A stretch of DNA of 64,000 nucleotides from Sphingomonas soli NBRC 100801 (GTDB taxonomy: Bacteria; Pseudomonadota; Alphaproteobacteria; Sphingomonadales; Sphingomonadaceae). The DNA is taken from NCBI RefSeq assembly GCF_001591025.1, contig NZ_BCTZ01000024.1, positions 1 through 64,000 on the forward strand, read 5' to 3'. This document shows, in pieces, positions 11,251 through 18,909 of this stretch. The position numbers were made by a program, and so were the translations under genes. Below the pieces are notes generated by a model, which searched no databases, was not told where the DNA came from, and saw nothing but the letters and a program-made list of their open reading frames with translations. The first letter of the stretch is position 1. Each line of letters opens with the position of its first letter.

Positions 11251-11322
11251 CGTTTTACCGGAACAGGCGGCTCTGGTAGGGGTTGATCGCGTCGAACCCG
11301 CAACGAACCGGAAAGGCTGACC

Positions 11323-11901
11323 ATGGCCACGCGAAAGACTCCAGGCACTACTCCCCGAGCTACCACCCGCCGCCCCGCCGCAAAGCGCAGCACGGCCAAG
11401 CCCGCTGCTGCGCCCAAGGCCGATGCCGCCGCTGAGAAGCCGGCCAAGGCTCCCGCTGCGAAGGCGCCCAAGACCGCCGCCGCGAAGCCGGTCGCCGCCG
11501 CTGCAAAGCCGACAGCCACCAAAGCACCCGCAGGGAAAGCGGCCAAACCGGCCGCTGCCAAGGATCCCGCTAAGACTGCGGCAAAAGCCACGGCCAGGCC
11601 TGCCACGAAGCCCGCGCCCAAGAGCGCAGCATCGCCAAAACCCGCTGCCGAGCCAAAGACAGCAGCAAAGCGCAAGCCTGCCGCAAAGGCAACGCCCGCC
11701 AAGCCCACCGCACCGAAAGCCGCAGCTCCGCAGGGTGCTGCTCCGAAGGCTGCGGAAGCGCCCGCCCCCACCCTCGCCGCCCGCGTTCAGGCCGCGCCCG
11801 CACCCGTCAAGGCTGCGGGCATTGCCGGCCTGGTCGCGGCAATCGGCGGCGCTGTGCTTGGGGCACTACGTATCTCTCGCAAGCCGTCCGGCGACAGTTA
11901 G
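11323..11901 (+). CDS. Ala/Lys/Pro-rich histone H1-like protein with C-terminal hydrophobic segment
   Basis: A 192-residue protein. Residues 1 to about 155 are low-complexity repeats of KPAAK, AAKPA and related units, as in the C-terminal tail of histone H1 and bacterial H1-like proteins; such tails bind DNA non-specifically. Near the C-terminus, VKAAGIAGLVAAIGGAVLGAL is a Gly/Ala-rich hydrophobic stretch that could be a membrane or glycine-zipper helix. This makes a simple nucleoid role uncertain. It could tether DNA or polyanions to the membrane. A related tail is found in the product of 15933-16364. The start has GAAAGG upstream. Confidence 0.7.
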   Translation: MATRKTPGTTPRATTRRPAAKRSTAKPAAAPKADAAAEKPAKAPAAKAPKTAAAKPVAAAAKPTATKAPAGKAAKPAAAKDPAKTAAKATARPATKPAPKSAASPKPAAEPKTAAKRKPAAKATPAKPTAPKAAAPQGAAPKAAEAPAPTLAARVQAAPAPVKAAGIAGLVAAIGGAVLGALRISRKPSGDS

Positions 11902-11983
11902 GAGGCAACATTCGGGACGGGCGCGCAACCTTTACGCCCCGTCGCGCATTGCTCCCTGATCCAGAGAGGATGGGAGAAGCATC

Positions 11984-12394
11984 ATGCGTATCGTCGTCTT
12001 GGGGTTGCTGGCTGCAACCACGCTCGGAGCCTGCACAGAGGATGGCTATGGCCCCTCGCGCAGCTATTCGAGTGCATATGTCCAATATGATTATAACCGG
12101 CCCGATCCGGCCTATGGCGGTTATTATGCCGATCGCTACTATCGCGATGACAACCGCCGCTATCGCGAGCGCCGTCTGAGCCGGAATGATCGGGTCTATC
12201 GCGGCCAGGACGGCCGCTATTATTGCCGCCGTTCGGACGGCACCACCGGCCTGATCGTGGGTGGCGTCGCGGGCGGCCTGCTCGGCAATCTCATTGCTCC
12301 AGGTGGCTCGGAAGTACTCGGCACTGTGCTGGGCGCTGCTGCGGGCGCGGCAATCGGATCCTCGGCGGACCGGAACGAAGTGCGCTGCCGATAG
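11984..12394 (+). CDS. Lipoprotein with glycine-zipper 2TM domain
   Basis: A 136-residue protein with a signal peptide ending in the lipobox LGAC (Cys at about residue 17). A Tyr/Arg/Asp-rich middle segment is followed by TGLIVGGVAGGLLGNLIAPGG and LGTVLGAAAGAAIGSSADR, the glycine-zipper double hairpin of the Rickettsia 17-kDa antigen / SlyB type. It is likely anchored in the outer membrane facing the periplasm and supports envelope stability. The start has GAGAGGATGGGAG upstream. Confidence 0.82.
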   Translation: MRIVVLGLLAATTLGACTEDGYGPSRSYSSAYVQYDYNRPDPAYGGYYADRYYRDDNRRYRERRLSRNDRVYRGQDGRYYCRRSDGTTGLIVGGVAGGLLGNLIAPGGSEVLGTVLGAAAGAAIGSSADRNEVRCR

Positions 12395-12458
12395 GATTGC
12401 GATATATTCACGGGCGCGGCGCGTGCCGCCGCGCCCCGTCTATCGGAAGGATATTGCA

Positions 12459-12887
12459 TTGAGCACCCGCACCGGCAGCGCACGCTATGAGGGCTTCGGC
12501 AAGGAAGGCCGCGGCCATGTCAGCACCCAATCGGGCGTGCTGGCCGATCAATTCTACGGGTTCGGCACCCGCTTCGGCGACGAAAAGGGCACCAATCCCG
12601 AGGAGCTCATCGCCGCCGCGCACGCCAGTTGTTTCACCATGGCGCTCAGCTTCGCCCTTGCGCGGGCCGGCTTCTCGGATGGCACACTGGAGACCCAAGC
12701 TGCCGTCAAGCTCGATCAGGACAGCGAAGGCGGCTTTGTCATCACCCGCTCCGATCTCACGCTCGTCGCGAAAATCCCCGGCATCGCCCACCAGCAGTTC
12801 CAGGCTCTGGCCGAAGGCGCGCACGCCAATTGCCCGGTGTCGAAGCTGCTGAAAGCGGAAAGCACGCTGAGCGTCACCCTCGCCTAG
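12459..12887 (+). CDS. OsmC/Ohr-family peroxiredoxin
   Basis: A 142-residue protein. The conserved cysteines are C58 in HASCFTMALSFAL and C125 in HANCPVSKLL, the redox pair of OsmC, which reduces organic hydroperoxides with thiol help in the cytoplasm. The start is a TTG at 12459, eight bases after GGAAGG; it gives the usual family length and the N-terminus MSTRTGSARYEG. The ATG/GTG candidates upstream would fuse it to unrelated sequence. OsmC rather than Ohr is favoured by the TGSA.YEG N-terminus. Confidence 0.88.
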   Translation: MSTRTGSARYEGFGKEGRGHVSTQSGVLADQFYGFGTRFGDEKGTNPEELIAAAHASCFTMALSFALARAGFSDGTLETQAAVKLDQDSEGGFVITRSDLTLVAKIPGIAHQQFQALAEGAHANCPVSKLLKAESTLSVTLA

Positions 12888-12962
12888 GGCTTGATCCATC
12901 CGGGTCGAATAACCGCCGCTCTCCCGCTTCCGCGGGCTGATCCAAAATGTCCGGATTCCGCT

Positions 12963-13364
12963 CTAGCGCCGTTCGATCAACCGGCCCACGCCCTCGTGGC
13001 GGGTCGGATCTCCCTCAACGCTTTCGTGCTCCAGCCTGTTGCGGATCGCGATCAGTTCCTGCTCGCTCAGATGCTCGATCCCGATGAATTCGTTCCGGCC
13101 GCTGTCCAGTGCGCGGATGATCTCGTCGAGCTTGCACTGGATCGCCGCAGCATCACGATTCTGGGCGTTCTGGATCAGGAACACCATGAGGAAGGTCACC
13201 ACCGTCGTGCCGGTGTTGATCACCAGCTGCCACGTGTCGGAATAATGAAAGAGCGGGCCGGTAAGGGCCCATAATAGAATGACCAGAAACGCCAGCACGA
13301 ACGCCGGAGACCGCCCCGCCCATCCCGCCACCAATTGCGCGAAGCGCTCGAACAACCTTCCCAT
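12963..13364 (-). CDS. Low-affinity iron permease family membrane protein
   Basis: A 133-residue protein with two membrane segments (about 17-37 and 46-66) separated by a short polar loop with HYSDTWQLVINTGTTVVTFLMVFLIQ (key residues H-YSDTWQ, N-TGTT). A conserved polar C-terminal half (QNRDAAAIQCKLDEIIRAL) follows. This is the low-affinity iron permease / DUF family pattern. The bacterial members are of unproven transport function. ATG 13364 is preceded by AAAGGAG. Confidence 0.8.
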   Translation of the reverse strand: MGRLFERFAQLVAGWAGRSPAFVLAFLVILLWALTGPLFHYSDTWQLVINTGTTVVTFLMVFLIQNAQNRDAAAIQCKLDEIIRALDSGRNEFIGIEHLSEQELIAIRNRLEHESVEGDPTRHEGVGRLIERR

Positions 13365-13481
13365 GCAGGACTCCTTTGCCACACACCTAGCGCCGCGCAG
13401 CGCTGCGGTCACTTGGGGATAGAGGCAGAGTCACAAGCTGCCGGATTTTGGGCCGGAAAGTCTGGGATGGCGGCGAAACGC

Positions 13482-13511
13482 AAAAGGGGGCCGGCATTTC
13501 TGCCAGCCCCC
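13482..13511 (-). terminator. Minus-strand rho-independent terminator
   Basis: The stem GGGGGCTGGCA / TGCCGGCCCCC on the minus strand has one mismatch and a GAAA loop and is followed by TTTTG. No recognised minus-strand gene lies upstream of it, which points to an unannotated transcript in 13512-14187. Confidence 0.5.
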
Positions 13512-14187
13512 ATGTCACCGGACTTCGGCCGATTGACCCGGACGGATCGCGCAGCCTGGTTTCGGCGGCATGCTCCACTCGCGCCGGCAAGGGCATGCGA
13601 GCTTCGCGTCGGTCGCTAGAGGTGGAGGGTTCCGTGCACTTTCCCGAAGGACGATGCACTTGCTCTCCGGCCCCTGGTGGCCCGCTTCAGATCCGCCGCA
13701 AGTGGCGAAACTGGAGCCTTGCGAGATGCTTCCCGATTGGCCCTTCAACCGTTCGACCGCTTGCGCGGCTTCCGAGCTGATGGTCCGCTCTTCGTGACCG
13801 TCCCTTCCCTTGCGGCTGGCTCTTACACCACTGCAATCTCCGGTTGGCCATCCCGGCTCCCCTCGTGCCTCCGCAGCGCTTGCGCACCGCTTCAGCATCT
13901 GGTTCCGCCGTGCTCCGGCCGTCTCTCGAAGCCCTTGCGATCGCTTTCGCGTCCGCGCGGTCTCGCAACTGTCCGTCGCTGGCATCTCTACGTCCCTGCC
14001 CGGCTGGTTTCCCTAAGGCGCCTGCGCCCGGCTGGTCCGGCAAGTCCTTGATCCTGCTTCGGTTTCCCGCCGCCCAACCATCTCCTTACAGTCATGAAGG
14101 TGTCACCGAATCCGATTCGCGCAAAGTGGCAAATGAGGGCGCATGCCTGTTGATAACGTGGATAACGTGCACAGATTCGCAGGTCTA
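13512..14187. other. Unassigned region, possible structured RNA on the minus strand
   Basis: About 680 bases with no recognisable protein in any frame. Read on the minus strand, the sequence holds many small hairpins closed by GCAA, GAAA or TTCG loops and ends in the terminator at 13482-13511. At the upstream end lie two near-matches to DnaA boxes (14149-14167) and an AAGGAG-ATG pair at about 14083. I tested it against RNase P RNA, tmRNA and tRNA hallmarks by eye and found none. Confidence 0.3.
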
Positions 14188-14610
14188 TCAGACCGGTGAC
14201 CAGCCGGGTGCCGCGAGTTCGAACCCCGCGAATTCGAAGCCAGGAACAACAACGCAACTGACCAGCGTCCATCCCGCCCCCGCCTCTGCCGCCTGCCAGC
14301 AGCCTACCGGCACCCGGGCCTGTGGAGCCTCGCCCGACAACACATCCGGTCCCAGCGCCACAGCTTCCACATCACCCTCCGAGCGCTGAATGCGCAACGT
14401 CAGCGGCGCGCCCGCGTGCCACAACCACAATTCGTCGGCATCGACGCGGTGCCAGTGCGAACGCTGGCCCGCTTCGAGCAGGAAATGGATCGCCGTTCCT
14501 CCAGCCCGTACGCCGGGTTCGGCCTCCGCGCGCCAGGTCTCGCGATACCAGCCGCCTTCGGGGTGCGGTGTCAGTCCGAGCGCCGCGATGATCTCTTCCG
14601 CCTTTTGCAT
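14188..14610 (-). CDS. DUF985-type cupin
   Basis: A 140-residue cupin of the DUF985 (YML079-like) family: HPEGGWYRETWRA near the N-terminus, TAIHFLLEAGQRSHWHRVDADELW in the middle, and VGCWQAAEAGAGWTLVSC.V.PGFEF.GFELA towards the end are the family signature. Family members form dimeric jelly rolls whose small-molecule ligand is not established. Likely cytoplasmic. Transcribed alone, convergent with nothing on the plus strand. Confidence 0.88.
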   Translation of the reverse strand: MQKAEEIIAALGLTPHPEGGWYRETWRAEAEPGVRAGGTAIHFLLEAGQRSHWHRVDADELWLWHAGAPLTLRIQRSEGDVEAVALGPDVLSGEAPQARVPVGCWQAAEAGAGWTLVSCVVVPGFEFAGFELAAPGWSPV

Positions 14611-14718
14611 GGGGTTACCTTAGCACCGCCATTCCCGCAGGTAAGCCGGTCGCGCAGCCCCATCGCCTGCCCCCTTTCGCAAGCGGGCCATTAACCAACG
14701 CCCGCTATAACCTCGCAT

Positions 14719-15912
14719 ATGCTGCGCCTACTCGTGCTTTCCACGCTCTTTCCCGATGCTTCGCGTCCACGCTTCGGAAGCTTCGTCGAGCGTCAGACCC
14801 TGTCGCTGGCGAGCCATCCCGATATCGAGGTGCGCGTGGTTGCGCCGCACGGTCTTCCCCCTTGGCCGCTTCGCGCGCTCCCCCGCTACCGCCCGCTCGC
14901 CACGCTACCCGCGCGCGAGCAATGGAAGGGTCTCGACGTGCATCGCCCCGCCTTCCTCAATCTGCCCCTGACCGGCGGGCGCTTTCACGCGGCGGCGCTC
15001 ACCCGCGCGATCACTCCGCTGCTGGAGGATATCCGTCGCGATTTCCCCTTCGACGCCATCGCCGCCGAATTCTTCTTTCCCGACGGGGTCGCCGCCATCG
15101 CGCTCGGGCGCCACTTTGGTGTCCCCGTGTCGATCAAGGCGCGGGGATCCGACGTCCATCATTGGGGCCGCCTTCCTGTGACCGGCGCGCAGGTTCGCGC
15201 GGCGGGGTGCGCGGCGGACGGCATGCTCTCGGTCAGCGAGGCCATGCGCGACGACATGATCGCGATGGGCATGCCCGGCGATCGAATCGAAGCGATCATC
15301 ACGGGCGTCGATCTCGAACGCTTCGCTCCCCGCGATCGTGCCGGGGCCAAGGCGGAGCTGGGAGTCCACGGCTCGCTTATCCTATCGGTCGGCGCGCTGA
15401 TCCCGCTCAAGGGGCACGATATCGTCATCGACGCGATCGCCGGAATGCCGGGCGTCACCCTGTGTATCGCCGGTGAGGGTCCGGAGCGCGAACGGCTCAC
15501 GGCGCTGGCCGCGAAGCTCGGCGTGGCGGATCGCGTTCGCCTGCTCGGCAACATCCCGCATGACGAACTCTCGGTCTATCTCGCCGCCGCCGATGCGATG
15601 GCGCTGGCGTCCGAGCGCGAGGGACTGGCCAATGCCTGGCTCGAAGCGCTGGCGAGCGGAACCCCGGTGGTGATTCCCGATGTGGGCGGTGCGCGGCAGG
15701 TCGTCCGCGAGGATGTGGCCGGCCGGCTGGTCGAGCGAACGCCGGAAGCCTTTGCCGCTGGCCTCGGCGATATCCTCGCCAACCCGCCCGCGCCCGATGC
15801 CGTTCGCGCCACCGTGGCGCCCTTTACCTGGGCGGCAAATGCCGATCTGCTGCACGACTATTTCATGCGGCTGGTCAGCCGCTATCGAAAGGGGTTAGTC
15901 TCCGCGCACTGA
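14719..15912 (+). CDS. Glycosyltransferase family 4
   Basis: A 397-residue GT-B fold retaining glycosyltransferase. The N-terminal acceptor domain (about 1-180) starts MLRLLVLSTLFPD..RP.FGSFVE. The C-terminal donor domain contains LILSVGALIPLKGHDIVIDAI and the nucleotide-sugar site SEREGLANAWLEALASGTPVV with the EX7E-type glutamates. It transfers a sugar from a nucleotide or lipid donor to a glycan, probably a cell-surface polysaccharide. No other polysaccharide genes are nearby, so the acceptor cannot be inferred. Cytoplasmic face of the membrane. Confidence 0.88.
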   Translation: MLRLLVLSTLFPDASRPRFGSFVERQTLSLASHPDIEVRVVAPHGLPPWPLRALPRYRPLATLPAREQWKGLDVHRPAFLNLPLTGGRFHAAALTRAITPLLEDIRRDFPFDAIAAEFFFPDGVAAIALGRHFGVPVSIKARGSDVHHWGRLPVTGAQVRAAGCAADGMLSVSEAMRDDMIAMGMPGDRIEAIITGVDLERFAPRDRAGAKAELGVHGSLILSVGALIPLKGHDIVIDAIAGMPGVTLCIAGEGPERERLTALAAKLGVADRVRLLGNIPHDELSVYLAAADAMALASEREGLANAWLEALASGTPVVIPDVGGARQVVREDVAGRLVERTPEAFAAGLGDILANPPAPDAVRATVAPFTWAANADLLHDYFMRLVSRYRKGLVSAH

Positions 15913-15932
15913 ACATTTGCCGGAGACCGACC

Positions 15933-16364
15933 ATGGCGAAGGACAAGAGCCCGAAAAGCGGATCGCTGCTGCCGAAGAGCATCGCCGGCGCGAAGCTGCC
16001 CAAGGATATCCGCAAGAAGCTGACCGATCTCGCCAAGCATCCCGTCGTCGCCGATATCCTTGCCGCCGGGCTAGTGGCCCTTGCCGCCAAGCTCAAGAAC
16101 GAGCCCAAGGTGCAGCAGGCGGCCGCCAAGGCACGCACCAAGGCGGCCGATGTCGCCGCTGACGTGGCGGAGGCGGCTGCAGGCGTGGCCGCCGCCGTCG
16201 CCCGGCCGACAGACGCCCCGCCTGCGGCAAAACGTGTTCGGAAGCCCGCTGCCCCGGTAGCCAAGGCCGACAAGCCGAAGACCCCCGCCAAGCCGAAGGC
16301 GCCCGCCAAGGCCAAGTCCACGTCAAAGCCTCGCGCCGCCGCCAAGCCCAAGCCGGCGGAGTAG
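15933..16364 (+). CDS. Conserved hypothetical protein with Lys/Ala/Pro tail
   Basis: A 143-residue protein. Residues 1-60 form an ordered region (SLLPKSIAGAKLPKDIRKKL, then LAKHPVVADILAAGLVALAA), which is helical and partly hydrophobic. From about residue 95 there is an H1-like basic tail of KPKTPAKPKAPAK repeats. It follows the glycosyltransferase gene by 20 bp with GGAGA before the ATG, so it is probably co-transcribed. A nucleoid or polyanion-binding role is inferred only from the tail. Confidence 0.65.
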   Translation: MAKDKSPKSGSLLPKSIAGAKLPKDIRKKLTDLAKHPVVADILAAGLVALAAKLKNEPKVQQAAAKARTKAADVAADVAEAAAGVAAAVARPTDAPPAAKRVRKPAAPVAKADKPKTPAKPKAPAKAKSTSKPRAAAKPKPAE

Positions 16365-16379
16365 CCGCCCGCTTGGGGA

Positions 16380-17495
16380 TCAGTGCCGGGCCGCCCAGGC
16401 CCCCGCCTGCTTCTCCGCCAGCGCGATCAGATCACCCTGGACCACGTTCATGTCGATCAAATGGAGCCCCCATCCGGCGAGCACCGTTGGTCCCACGCGG
16501 ACGTCTCCGCCAATATCGTCGATGCGCGGATCGGCCGGATTTGCATGCGTCGTCACCGCCAGATAGTTGAACCCGTCTTTCCGCACGCATTCCGCCGAAA
16601 GCAGCCCCGGTGCCCGGACGAACGGCGTGGTCACCGGCTTGCCGTCGCTCGTCCATCGCGGCGCCTGATCCGCGCCGAGAAGGCTCCCCGATGTGACCAG
16701 ATAGTTCCGCGTCACCGCGCTGCCGCCCCGCAGCGCCGCCGGGTTGGTGCACGCAGCCTCCACGCCGGGCCGGTCGCCCTTGCCGAAGCGGCTGTCGGCG
16801 GGCGGCGGCGAATCGGCGCGGAAGCTGGCGAAGCTGACGATGCAGCCGGTCTGCGTCTCATCGCGGCATAGCGAAATGGTCTGGTACAACCCGCCGATGT
16901 CCTTCCCCTCGGGCACCGGCACCGTGGTTCCGATCAGCATCGCCGAGATCAACTGCTTCTGCGCCGGCTTGCCCTCGATCGCCTTGCCGAGCAGCTTCGC
17001 CAACAGGCTCGCCCCCTGGCTGTGCCCGATCAGCACCACGCCGCGACCGTTATTGTCGCGGGCCAGATAGTCGTTCCACGCCGCCTCCACGTCGCGATAG
17101 GCCATCTCGCGATCCACCGCGGGCGTTTGCCCCGTCATCAGCGCGCGCAATGCCGTGAGCGTCACCTGCCGATATATCGGCGCGAACACCCGGCACTTCG
17201 CTCCGAAGCGCGCCGCCTGGAACTGGATTACTCTATTCTCTTCGGGGCCCGCTCTCAGATCGCTATTGGGCGTCGGGTCGAGCGAGACCGTTGGATAGAC
17301 GTAGAAACAATCGAACTTCGGATTCTTCGCCGCCTCGAATTTCTCGATCGTGGGCGTGCCATCCGCCGCGATCACGGTTGCCGTCAGGTCCTGCGTGCAT
17401 GCGTCCTGCCTGCCCGGGCGGCACAGCCAATTGGCGTCCTGCCGGTAATCGGGATCGGATGAGATCGCGGCCAGCGCGAGTGCAAGCATCAGCAT
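16380..17495 (-). CDS. DUF3089 alpha/beta-hydrolase-like secreted protein
   Basis: A 371-residue protein with a short N-terminal hydrophobic segment (MLMLALALAAIS), likely a signal peptide. FDCFYVYPTVSLDP is the family's start motif. VVLIGHSQGASLLAKLL carries the nucleophile serine in a GxSxG elbow. Four or more cysteines (WLCRPG, DACTQD, SLCRDETQTGCI) suggest a periplasmic location with disulfides. The substrate is unknown. The ATG is preceded by GAGAGGTGCC. It is convergent with 15933-16364. Confidence 0.85.
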   Translation of the reverse strand: MLMLALALAAISSDPDYRQDANWLCRPGRQDACTQDLTATVIAADGTPTIEKFEAAKNPKFDCFYVYPTVSLDPTPNSDLRAGPEENRVIQFQAARFGAKCRVFAPIYRQVTLTALRALMTGQTPAVDREMAYRDVEAAWNDYLARDNNGRGVVLIGHSQGASLLAKLLGKAIEGKPAQKQLISAMLIGTTVPVPEGKDIGGLYQTISLCRDETQTGCIVSFASFRADSPPPADSRFGKGDRPGVEAACTNPAALRGGSAVTRNYLVTSGSLLGADQAPRWTSDGKPVTTPFVRAPGLLSAECVRKDGFNYLAVTTHANPADPRIDDIGGDVRVGPTVLAGWGLHLIDMNVVQGDLIALAEKQAGAWAARH

Positions 17496-17539
17496 AAGGC
17501 ACCTCTCCTGTCCCGAGCGATCCTACTGCGCCCGCGCCA

Positions 17540-17911
17540 TCAGTCCAGCGGGTAGATCGCGCCCGCGATCCAGCGCAATTCGGCGCGAAGTACGCCCCAG
17601 GCGCGCGCCGCCGCCCGGCTGTCCATCGCTTCCAGCCCGATGTCGCGCGCGGCCAGCGCCTGCACGAGCGCCACAGGCGGCCGCCGCATCGTGGCGCCCG
17701 TCCCGAGCAGGAGGAATTCCGGTTTTGGATCAAGCGCAAGCAGCGGCGCCAGATCGCTCTCGCTGAGCGCCTCCAGCGGCGGCGGGGCCCAGCCATCGGC
17801 GCGCTCGGGGCTGATCAACAGACCCTCATAGACGCCGCCGTCGACCTTGAACCCGCGCCCCGAAAAGCCGGTAATCACCGGCCCCTCAGCACCGCTGCGG
17901 TTCATTTGCAT
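17540..17911 (-). CDS. Mth938-like domain protein
   Basis: A 123-residue protein with ITGFSGRGFKVDGGVYEGLLISP, then LDPKPEFLLLGTGATMRRPP and GLEAMDSRAAARAWGVLRAELR (key residues G-TG--, MDS--A--). This is the Mth938 / NDUFAF3-like fold. In alphaproteobacteria this gene commonly follows secDF, and the mitochondrial relative is a complex I assembly factor; the bacterial role is not proven. It starts 11 bp after secF on the same strand, so it is in the secDF operon. ATG 17911 follows GAGG; a second in-frame ATG is at 17905. Confidence 0.82.
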   Translation of the reverse strand: MQMNRSGAEGPVITGFSGRGFKVDGGVYEGLLISPERADGWAPPPLEALSESDLAPLLALDPKPEFLLLGTGATMRRPPVALVQALAARDIGLEAMDSRAAARAWGVLRAELRWIAGAIYPLD

Positions 17912-17922
17912 CTGGCTTTGCC

Positions 17923-18897
17923 TCAGCGACTTTCGCGTGGCCCCACACGCTCCGCGCCGGCCACCACGCCCTTTTCGGCCTTCTCCTCGCGGAAGCCCGG
18001 CTTGAGGCCCAGCGTGATGAGCAGCGACGACGAAACATAGACCGACGAATAGGTGCCCACGATGATGCCCAGCATCATCGCAGCGGTGAAGCCGCGCAGC
18101 ACATGGCCGCCGAAGATCAGCAGCGACGTCAGCGCCAGCATGATCGTGACCGATGTCATCACCGTGCGCGGCAGCGTCTCGTTGACCGACAGATCGATCA
18201 GCTCTTTCATGCCCATCTTGCGGTATTTGCGCATATTCTCGCGAATACGGTCGTCGATCACCATCTTGTCGTTGATCGAATAGCCGATGATCGTCAGCAC
18301 CGCCGCGACGATATTGAGATCGAACACGAACTGGGTGAGCGCGAAGAAGCCCAGCGTCATCAGCACGTCGTGGATGATCGCCACCGCGGTCGATACGCCG
18401 AACTGCCATTCGTAGCGCAGCCATGAGAAGATCGCGATGCCGATGATCGCAAGAATGACCGCGAGGATGCCGTTGAAGACCAGGCCTTCCGAAACCTTGC
18501 CGGAGACGGTGGAGTAGCTGCTGAAGGTCGCGCCGGGGAATTTCTCCGCGAGCGCCACCTTCACCTTTTCCACCATCGCATTCACCGCGTTGGGATCGTT
18601 CGAATCAGGCACCGGCAAACGCACCGTCACCGTGTTGGCATTGCCGAGCTGCTGGAGCGTGGCATCGCCCAGACCAAGCTCGTTGACCGTCGAGCGCACC
18701 TCATCGAGCGGCGGGGCCGTGACGAACTTTTCCTCGATCGATACGCCGCCGACGAAATCGACGCCCATGTTGAGCTTCAGCGTGGCCACCAGCACGATCG
18801 CCGCCACGCTCAGAAGCGCGGTGATGAAGAATGCGATGTGCCGAACCTTTACGAAGCCGATGTTCGTATTGTCTGGAACGATCTTGAGCAGACGCAT
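17923..18897 (-). CDS. secF: Protein translocase subunit SecF
   Basis: A 324-residue inner-membrane protein. It has six expected membrane segments, with the first at about 22-42, a periplasmic domain containing GVDFVGGVSIEEKF, and the conserved C-terminal segments with IGYSINDKMVIDDRIREN, NETLPRTVMTS and the Gly-rich GHVLRGF. SecF acts with SecD and YajC beside SecYEG and uses the proton gradient to finish export. It lies 12 bp after secD. Confidence 0.96.
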   Translation of the reverse strand: MRLLKIVPDNTNIGFVKVRHIAFFITALLSVAAIVLVATLKLNMGVDFVGGVSIEEKFVTAPPLDEVRSTVNELGLGDATLQQLGNANTVTVRLPVPDSNDPNAVNAMVEKVKVALAEKFPGATFSSYSTVSGKVSEGLVFNGILAVILAIIGIAIFSWLRYEWQFGVSTAVAIIHDVLMTLGFFALTQFVFDLNIVAAVLTIIGYSINDKMVIDDRIRENMRKYRKMGMKELIDLSVNETLPRTVMTSVTIMLALTSLLIFGGHVLRGFTAAMMLGIIVGTYSSVYVSSSLLITLGLKPGFREEKAEKGVVAGAERVGPRESR

Positions 18898-18909
18898 GAT
18901 GAGCGTGCC

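Noticed and set aside
13512..14187. RNase P RNA, tmRNA or group I intron in the unassigned region
   Set aside because: The conserved P4 strands of RNase P, a T-arm and tag reading frame of tmRNA, and intron core motifs were looked for on both strands and not found.
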